Assembly: GCF_000376445.1 (NCBI RefSeq) | Contig: NZ_AQXI01000001.1 | Coordinates: 1,210,962-1,274,961 of the forward strand | Length of the DNA: 64,000 nt | Direction of reading: 5' to 3' | From: Haladaptatus paucihalophilus DX253 | Lineage (GTDB): Archaea > Halobacteriota > Halobacteria > Halobacteriales > Haladaptataceae | Shown: piece by piece, positions 58,813 to 64,000 of the stretch | How the letters are laid out: every line of letters starts with the position of its first letter | How positions within the stretch are numbered: the first letter of the stretch is position 1 | The notes under the pieces: generated by a model | What the model was told of the DNA's origin: nothing | The model's database searches: none | What the model saw: only the letters and a program-made list of their open reading frames with translations | Program-made: the position numbers and the translations under genes

Positions 58813-59453
58813 CAGTCAGCCACCTCCGGTTCCTCGTCGGGACGGGCCCGCGGGCCGCGCGCCTGGGAGGCGTTCTCCAGCGCGTTGTACGTCGCCTTGG
58901 CGAGGTTGAGAGTCGTTCGCGTGTTGCCGTGGCTCTTCGTCCACGCGTTCTCGACGCCCGCGAGTTCGAGGATTTTGCGGACGGTGTCGGTCGCCGCAAG
59001 TCCCAGTCCGGCGGGTGCCGGGATGAGTTCGACTTCCACACTGCCCGCCTTGCCGGTCGTCCGGTGGGTGAGCGAGTGCGGTCGGTCGCTTCGGTCCTCC
59101 CACGACCCTGCGCCGCGGGGAACGTCGATGATGTTCAGCTTTGCGATGTCGATAGCCTTCTGGATGGCACCACCGACCTGATCGTCTCGGCCTTCCGCGT
59201 AGCCGACGAAGCCGTCGCGGTTGCCGATAGCACAGACGCAGCGGAACTTCACCCGCCGACCGGAGTCGGTCATGCGCTGGACCATGTTGATGTCCAGCAC
59301 TTCGTCTTCGAGGCCGGGGAGGAGCTGGTCGACGAGCTCCGGTTCCTTGAGCGGAAGCCCGGAGTTCAGCGCTTCCTCCATCGTCTCGATGTCGCCCTCG
59401 GCGACCTTGCGGCCGAGACGGGTCTGGGGTTGCCAGCCGTTTCTGTTACTCAT
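58812..59453 (-). CDS. rps5: Ribosomal protein uS5
   Basis: A 213-residue uS5. The S5 RNA-binding motif ([31 protein letters not shown]) and the C-terminal block [25 protein letters not shown] are intact. It acts in the decoding region of the small subunit. The start is one base from the uL18 stop. Confidence 0.95.
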   Translation of the reverse strand: MSNRNGWQPQTRLGRKVAEGDIETMEEALNSGLPLKEPELVDQLLPGLEDEVLDINMVQRMTDSGRRVKFRCVCAIGNRDGFVGYAEGRDDQVGGAIQKAIDIAKLNIIDVPRGAGSWEDRSDRPHSLTHRTTGKAGSVEVELIPAPAGLGLAATDTVRKILELAGVENAWTKSHGNTRTTLNLAKATYNALENASQARGPRARPDEEPEVAD

Positions 59454-59454
59454 A

Positions 59455-60009
59455 TTATTCGTCCTCCTGCAGGTTCGAGAGCACTTCGTCGAAGTGCTCG
59501 GGTAGTTCTGTGGCGTCGAAATCCCCGCTGTACAGCGGCTCGTCCAGCTGTTCAGCGTAGTCGGCGATGTGCTCGCCGCGGTTGCGCGACCAGTCCGCCA
59601 TCACGCTTTCGTTGTGCGGGATGTCGAGGCCAGCGTCGATTGCACCTTCCTGTACTGCGAACGCCTTGCTGCCGGGCGTCGCCGTGTTCAGACCGATGTC
59701 GAGGACTGCCTCCTCGTAGTCAGCGTCGAGTGCGCGTTTGCCGAGCAGATATCCGGTGAGGTACGCGCTGGGGAGGTTGCCCGTGGGGGCTTCCCAGCCG
59801 TACTCCTCCAGATCGCCGGAGTACGCACTCGCAACTGTGTTGTCGCCGTCGGGACCCATCGTGACCAGCTGTGCCCTGACATGCTGATTGCTCTTCCGAG
59901 CGACCAGACGTGGCTTGCCCGATTTCAGCAGGCGCAACCTTTGATGGTAGTCAGTCCGGACCTCACGGCGGCGGCGCATCGGCACCTTGTATCGTGGTCC
60001 AGTTGCCAT
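59455..60009 (-). CDS. rpl18: Ribosomal protein uL18
   Basis: A 184-residue archaeal uL18 starting [25 protein letters not shown]. It binds 5S rRNA. The later [19 protein letters not shown] and [11 protein letters not shown] match the archaeal family. It is longer than the bacterial form, as usual. Confidence 0.95.
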   Translation of the reverse strand: MATGPRYKVPMRRRREVRTDYHQRLRLLKSGKPRLVARKSNQHVRAQLVTMGPDGDNTVASAYSGDLEEYGWEAPTGNLPSAYLTGYLLGKRALDADYEEAVLDIGLNTATPGSKAFAVQEGAIDAGLDIPHNESVMADWSRNRGEHIADYAEQLDEPLYSGDFDATELPEHFDEVLSNLQEDE

Positions 60010-60011
60010 TG

Positions 60012-60452
60012 TTAGTAGTTGTTCTCTATGTAGTTCAGCAGGTATTGCACGCTACGGAACTCCCCGCCTTTGGCCTTATCGTATAGGGCGCGGTACTGCG
60101 TCCGCGTGATTTCGCCCTCGGCACGGAGTTCGCGTAGTTTGCGTCGCTGTGCGCGAATTTGGTTCGTCCACTCCTCTTTCGAGTCCTTGCGGCCGCCCTT
60201 CTTCCCCTTGCGGGTGCCGGGGCCGGTTCGGTGACCGTAGGCGCGCTTCTCGTTGCGCTCACGGGCACGACCGCGGGAGTTGCTCTTTGCGTCCTTCGAC
60301 TGAATCGACCCGTCGTCGACGAGTTCGCGGATGTCCTCGCGGGTGATCGCGTCCGCGATGGCACCCTGCGCGTCGGGGTCGAACCAAACGCGGTTCTTTC
60401 CGACGTCGAGTACGTCTGCGGCGAGTCGCTTCTGTGCACTCAGGTCACTCAT
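60012..60452 (-). CDS. rpl19e: Ribosomal protein eL19
   Basis: A 146-residue archaeal/eukaryotic-specific protein starting [26 protein letters not shown]. The basic middle [16 protein letters not shown] and the C-terminal long helix ([19 protein letters not shown]) are typical. Its start overlaps the eL32 stop by 4 bases... the two frames share ATGA at 60449-60452. Confidence 0.95.
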   Translation of the reverse strand: MSDLSAQKRLAADVLDVGKNRVWFDPDAQGAIADAITREDIRELVDDGSIQSKDAKSNSRGRARERNEKRAYGHRTGPGTRKGKKGGRKDSKEEWTNQIRAQRRKLRELRAEGEITRTQYRALYDKAKGGEFRSVQYLLNYIENNY

Positions 60453-61153
60453 TCTTCTACCTCCACTTCGACGTAGGTCGGATTGAGAACGCGAATGCCT
60501 TCTTCTTCAGCGACTTCCTCGATACGCTCGCGCTTGCGAGCGCCGACTTTCGAGGCGATTCGGACCGCTTCGACGTCGCCGTCCACGCCGTCGAGGTCGT
60601 CGACGTTGTGAACGCGAACTTCCTCGAAGCCGCTCGGGTGCTTGCCCCGAACGGACTTCGGCGTGCGGTAGCCAGCCTGAACCATGTCGCCCTTGCCCTT
60701 GATACCTCGGCGCTGCTTGCTGAGGTTTCCGCGGGGCTTGCGCCACGATTCCGGCGTGCGCTTTTTCTTGTGGTAGTCCTGTCGATTGAACTGCGGTTTG
60801 CCGACGCGTCGTCGCTGTTCGAGAAGTCGCGCTTCCTCGTCGTCGAGTTCGGGCGTCTTCTCGGTCAGCCCGCGCGGCTGCAGTTCGGTTTCGACGTCTT
60901 CGGCCGGTTCTTCCTCGGCCTCCGGTTCTTCCTCTTCGATCTCGGCTTCGGTCTCCTCTTCGACTTCGAGGCCACCGACGTCCGCCTTGATACGGGCAGC
61001 GAGCGCGTTGCCGATGCCGTCGACTTCCGAGAGGTCGTCCTGACTGGCCGCCTTGATGTCCTCGACGGACTCGTAGCCTGCCTCACGGAGCGACTCGGCC
61101 TTGCTCTCGCCGACACCGCTGATATCTTCGATTCCTTCTGGTTCGTCTGCCAT
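60449..61153 (-). CDS. rpl32e: Ribosomal protein eL32 with N-terminal helix-hairpin-helix extension
   Basis: A 234-residue protein. The last ~135 residues are the conserved eL32 core ([29 protein letters not shown]). The first ~60 residues form a helix-hairpin-helix pair ([37 protein letters not shown]), followed by a very acidic linker. Haloarchaeal eL32 proteins are known to carry such an extension, disordered in ribosome structures. It is one of the longer proteins of the cluster. Confidence 0.94.
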   Translation of the reverse strand: MADEPEGIEDISGVGESKAESLREAGYESVEDIKAASQDDLSEVDGIGNALAARIKADVGGLEVEEETEAEIEEEEPEAEEEPAEDVETELQPRGLTEKTPELDDEEARLLEQRRRVGKPQFNRQDYHKKKRTPESWRKPRGNLSKQRRGIKGKGDMVQAGYRTPKSVRGKHPSGFEEVRVHNVDDLDGVDGDVEAVRIASKVGARKRERIEEVAEEEGIRVLNPTYVEVEVEE

Positions 61154-61156
61154 CTA

Positions 61157-61693
61157 TCAGGCACCTCCCGTGGACGGCTTTTCCGTAATGTAAACGCCGT
61201 CTTGGAATACGCGCGTGTCTTTGCCCGACACGCGGGTGAGTTGTTCGATGTCTGCGGCGGTCTGGCCGACATCCTCGATGCTCGGGCCGCGCAGGAACAG
61301 TTCCTCGTCGTTGACCTCGACGACGGTGTCCCCGTGGACACCCGTTCGTCGCGGCGCTTTCTCACCGAGGAAGTTCTCGATGACGACTTCGTCGCCCTCG
61401 GAACGTACCTGCATCGGGAAGTGAGAGTAGAAGACTTCCATCTTGTACTCCCACTCCTCGCTGACGCCGTGGATCATGTTTCGCACGTGGCTCTCGAACG
61501 TGCCCATCGTCGCCTTCGTTTTGGCGTCGGTGGCGTCGCTCTCTACGACCACTGCGTCGTCCTCGACAGTGACACTCACGTCCGGGTACCAGAGCCGTCG
61601 CGTGACGGACCCTTCCGGCCCTTCGATGGTCACGTCGAGGTGGTCCACATCGGCGGACACCTCGTCCGGGATTTCTATTTCTACTCGTGGCAT
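61157..61693 (-). CDS. rpl6: Ribosomal protein uL6
   Basis: A 178-residue protein starting MPRVEIEIPDEVSADVDHLDVTIEGPEGS. Both L6 domains are visible, with GVSEEWEYKMEVFYSHFPM and the second VIENFLGEKAPRRTGVHGD. I chose the ATG at 61693; the upstream extension is not family-like. Four bases separate it from the uS8 stop. Confidence 0.95.
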   Translation of the reverse strand: MPRVEIEIPDEVSADVDHLDVTIEGPEGSVTRRLWYPDVSVTVEDDAVVVESDATDAKTKATMGTFESHVRNMIHGVSEEWEYKMEVFYSHFPMQVRSEGDEVVIENFLGEKAPRRTGVHGDTVVEVNDEELFLRGPSIEDVGQTAADIEQLTRVSGKDTRVFQDGVYITEKPSTGGA

Positions 61694-61697
61694 GATT

Positions 61698-62090
61698 CTA
61701 GTAGACGTATGCGATGACTTGGCCACCGATTCCCTTCTCGCGGGCCTCGTAGTGGCTCATGACGCCGTGGCTGGTCGTGACGACGAGTGCCCCGTAGTCT
61801 CGGGCGGGGAGGAACCGCTTCTCCCACTTCTCGAAGTCGTCTTTGCCCACCGAATAGCGGGGCTTGACCGCGCCACATTCGTTGATAGCGCCTTTTAGTT
61901 CGATCTCGAAGCGACCGGCTTTACCGTCGTCGACGAAGTCGAAGCCGTCGATGTACCCGTGGTCGTAGAAGACCTCGAGCACGCTGCCGATCTCGTTCGA
62001 GGCGGGCTGTACCGTGTGGGACAGATGACCGACACCTTCGGCGTTGTCCACGCCGGAGAGTGCGTTGCTGAGGGGGTCGTTTCCTGCCAT
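61698..62090 (-). CDS. rps8: Ribosomal protein uS8
   Basis: A 130-residue uS8 starting [21 protein letters not shown]. The conserved C-terminal [26 protein letters not shown] is complete. It binds helix 21 of 16S rRNA. The ATG at 62090 is two bases from the uS14 stop. Confidence 0.95.
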   Translation of the reverse strand: MAGNDPLSNALSGVDNAEGVGHLSHTVQPASNEIGSVLEVFYDHGYIDGFDFVDDGKAGRFEIELKGAINECGAVKPRYSVGKDDFEKWEKRFLPARDYGALVVTTSHGVMSHYEAREKGIGGQVIAYVY

Positions 62091-62092
62091 AG

Positions 62093-62269
62093 TTATCGGT
62101 ACTTCCTGAATCCCATGTCGCGTGCGATTTCGCGGAAGCACTGGCGACACAGATTGATATCGTACTTTCCGACCAGTCCCTGCTTTCGACCACATCGTTG
62201 GCACGTTTCGAGTTGGCCAGTGCGCTTGGTCGAATGCTCGCCGGTCGAGTCGTTCTCACTTTCGCTCAT
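62093..62269 (-). CDS. rps14: Ribosomal protein uS14 (zinc-binding form)
   Basis: A 58-residue protein read from 62269: [20 protein letters not shown], then [20 protein letters not shown] and [18 protein letters not shown]. The four Cys (23, 26, 41, 44) form the C+ type zinc site. It begins four bases before the uL5 stop and fills the gap between uL5 and uS8 exactly as in other archaeal spc operons. Confidence 0.94.
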   Translation of the reverse strand: MSESENDSTGEHSTKRTGQLETCQRCGRKQGLVGKYDINLCRQCFREIARDMGFRKYR

Positions 62270-62784
62270 TCATCCACCTCAACGTCGAAGTTGGCCTGCA
62301 GGAACGCGAGCGCGTCCTCGGCCGTCAGACGGTGGTTCGACGGAATCTTGCGGGTGACCTTGTCGCGCTTGGCGACGCGGTAGCCCGGTCGAACGAGGTT
62401 GACGGTGACGTCAAGCCCGTAGATTCCGACGTTCGGGTCGTACTCCTGACTCGGGAACTCGGTGTGCTCGTCGATACCGAAGCTGAAGTTGCCAGTGTCG
62501 TCGAACTGGTTCGACGAGAGGCTGACGAGCGGGAGCGCCGTTTCGAGGAAGTCGTGTGCGTCCTCGCCACGGAGCGTCACCTTCGCACCGATGGGGTCAC
62601 CCTGACGGATGCCGAAGTCGGGGAGCGTGGACTTCGCCAACGTGCGGACGCTCTGTTGTTCCGTCACGTCTTCGAGGATCTCCTCGGCGTTGGCGAGTTC
62701 GCGACCACCTTCGCCGACGCCCATGTGGACGACGACCTTCTCCACTTTCGGCTCTCGCATCTCGTGGAATTCGGCTTCGCTCAT
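62266..62784 (-). CDS. rpl5: Ribosomal protein uL5
   Basis: A 172-residue protein with archaeal start [42 protein letters not shown] and [20 protein letters not shown] are the conserved blocks. It binds 5S rRNA at the central protuberance with uL18. ATGA overlap with eS4. Confidence 0.95.
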   Translation of the reverse strand: MSEAEFHEMREPKVEKVVVHMGVGEGGRELANAEEILEDVTEQQSVRTLAKSTLPDFGIRQGDPIGAKVTLRGEDAHDFLETALPLVSLSSNQFDDTGNFSFGIDEHTEFPSQEYDPNVGIYGLDVTVNLVRPGYRVAKRDKVTRKIPSNHRLTAEDALAFLQANFDVEVDE

Positions 62785-63482
62785 TCGTCATCACCCGTGA
62801 AGTTCTCGTCGATGACGACGAGGTACTCCTCGACGGTTTCGAACGCGGTGTCGTCGCCTTCGACGGCGACGGTGTTCGAACCGCTGCCGGGCGTCACCGT
62901 GATGTCGGTGACTTCGCCGATTTCGCCGGCGTGCTGCCCGCGAACGGCGGTGACGAGACAGCCTTCCTCGTACGGGAAGTGTGCGAGGATGTCCTTGTCC
63001 TCGTTCCCGAGGACGATGGAGTCTTTCGTGTTGTAGTCCGAATCGGACTCGACACGAAGGTTGCTGCCGTCGTGGAGATTGAGTTGCGTTTCGCCACCGG
63101 GGACGTTCGTCTTGTCCTCGATTTTCGCCAGTCGGCCGTCCGCCGCATCCTCGTCGATGGGGGTCAGCGCGAGGCGACCGCCCTCGTCGGGGAAGACGCG
63201 GTAGTACTCTTCGCGTTCGGTGAACGCGAGGATGTCGAACATACCGATGGGTCGCTGTTCGTCACTCACTGATTGTCCGTTCACGAGAACGGCATCCTGG
63301 TTGAGCGCGTAGCGGGCTTCCTTCTTCGATGCCGCGTAGCCCAGTACGTCCCGCATGATGATGAGGAGCGGAACGCCGTCACGACCGTGCGGACCGGCAC
63401 CGGCCTTCACGGTGAACGTGGCGGTCTTTCGCTCGACCGGCCAGGATTTCGGAACGGAGAGTCGTTTCTGATGGTTGCTCAT
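62781..63482 (-). CDS. rps4e: Ribosomal protein eS4
   Basis: A 233-residue archaeal/eukaryotic-type small-subunit protein: [20 protein letters not shown], with the S4-like RNA-binding region [29 protein letters not shown] and a KOW-like C-terminal part ([17 protein letters not shown]). ATGA overlap with uL24. Confidence 0.95.
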   Translation of the reverse strand: MSNHQKRLSVPKSWPVERKTATFTVKAGAGPHGRDGVPLLIIMRDVLGYAASKKEARYALNQDAVLVNGQSVSDEQRPIGMFDILAFTEREEYYRVFPDEGGRLALTPIDEDAADGRLAKIEDKTNVPGGETQLNLHDGSNLRVESDSDYNTKDSIVLGNEDKDILAHFPYEEGCLVTAVRGQHAGEIGEVTDITVTPGSGSNTVAVEGDDTAFETVEEYLVVIDENFTGDDE

Positions 63483-63835
63483 TCGGAATCACCTTCCAGA
63501 CGCGCCTCACGGCGGTCATCGGACAGGTCGAGGTCGGTCACGCGGACGTTGCTCGCTTCGAGCGGTCGCGGGACGTCCTCACCGTCGGCCTTTTCGAGGG
63601 TAACGTCCTCGACGAAGACGACTGCCTTCTTCAGGTCGACGGAGGTGACTTCGCCTTCTTCACCGGCGAAATCGCCGCGCATGACTTCGACCGTGTCGCC
63701 CGCGTTGACGCGGACGCTGCGCTGGTCGAACTCCTCGCGGAGGTCGTCCGACAACGTGGCTTTGACCTGCTTGTGCCGCTCGTGGAGCGGTGCGCGTTCG
63801 GTCTGGTTTCGCTGTTTGCGTGGTTGTCGAGTCAT
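63479..63835 (-). CDS. rpl24: Ribosomal protein uL24
   Basis: A 118-residue protein starting [24 protein letters not shown]. The KOW motif is [28 protein letters not shown]. It is an assembly initiator of the large subunit. ATGA overlap with uL14. Confidence 0.95.
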   Translation of the reverse strand: MTRQPRKQRNQTERAPLHERHKQVKATLSDDLREEFDQRSVRVNAGDTVEVMRGDFAGEEGEVTSVDLKKAVVFVEDVTLEKADGEDVPRPLEASNVRVTDLDLSDDRREARLEGDSE

Positions 63836-64000
63836 ACTATCATCGTAGCTGTGCTTGCGATACTTCCGAACCGCTCTGCGACTTCCTGCGCGATGGGACC
63901 CTTGATTTCGGTCCCTCGCGGCTCTTCCACGTCGTCGATGACGACGGCCGCGTTGTCTTCGAATTTGACACGCGTGCCGTCGGGGCGACGGATGGATTTG
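63832..64000 (-). CDS. rpl14: Ribosomal protein uL14, C-terminal part (cut by window edge)
   Basis: The last 56 codons, ending [10 protein letters not shown]. The preceding [20 protein letters not shown] and [19 protein letters not shown] are strongly conserved in uL14. The start lies beyond position 64000. uL14 contacts the small subunit at bridge B8. The order uL14-uL24-eS4-uL5 is the archaeal spc order. Confidence 0.95.
   Translation of the reverse strand, partial: KSIRRPDGTRVKFEDNAAVVIDDVEEPRGTEIKGPIAQEVAERFGSIASTATMIV

Overview
The window is a chromosomal segment of a halophilic archaeon (class Halobacteria). The proteins are strongly acidic (Asp/Glu-rich), the DNA is GC-rich with AT-rich promoter patches, and many genes start 20-30 bases after a TATA element, as expected for leaderless transcripts. 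It carries archaeal marker genes: a 14-gene spc-type ribosomal block with eS4, eL32 and eL19, SecY, a Cbf5/TruB-type pseudouridine synthase, TFS, a DUF106/EMC3-like insertase, and a beta-RFAP synthase homologue. I cannot name the genus from sequence alone.

Region by region. 0-10 kb: small metabolic genes, then a multidrug-efflux neighbourhood with a 14-TM MFS pump, a MATE pump, a MacB-type ABC exporter and three TetR regulators, tied together by near-identical 18-bp palindromic operators. 9.6-14.4 kb: a zinc-finger micro-protein, an alpha/beta hydrolase, a winged-helix regulator with a 3x9-residue repeat, YdjM-like, SDR, DUF2071-like and ZIP-transporter genes. 14.4-17.4 kb: a lower-GC island holding a SipW-type signal peptidase and two secreted proteins, one TasA/camelysin-like; it abuts a broken acyl-CoA thioesterase gene. 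17.4-31 kb: a YkgJ protein, the heme aerotaxis sensor HemAT, PEP carboxylase, TFS, a Tat lipoprotein, coiled-coil/zinc-ribbon proteins, a KaiC-like protein with a degenerate P-loop, beta-RFAP synthase, a glycosyltransferase, a methyltransferase, two tandem paralogues of unknown function, a BKACE-type enzyme, and tRNA-Pro(GGG). 31-36.6 kb: an aspartoacylase-like enzyme and the cbf5-cmk-DUF106-adk genes. 36.6-46.2 kb: two APC transporters with UspA tails, TrkH, TrkA and a DHH phosphoesterase, which together look like a potassium/osmolyte module. 46-56 kb: accessory genes including a second aspartoacylase, an S26 signal peptidase, 5-formyl-THF cyclo-ligase, a beta-helix surface protein, an AI-2E-type transporter and an orphan Eco57I-type DNA methyltransferase. 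56.1-64 kb: secY and the ribosomal operon uL15 to uL14, all on the minus strand.

How it fits together. The ribosomal genes are chained by 4-bp start/stop overlaps and are probably one long transcript entering from the right edge. The adk-DUF106-cmk-cbf5 genes that commonly follow secY in haloarchaea keep the same orientation but sit 20 kb further on, so 36-56 kb looks like inserted or rearranged accessory DNA. The most promising unexplained systems are the shared-operator efflux regulon, the SipW/TasA-like surface island that coincides with a gene disruption, and the APC-USP/Trk/DHH cluster, which could be a cyclic-dinucleotide-controlled potassium system.
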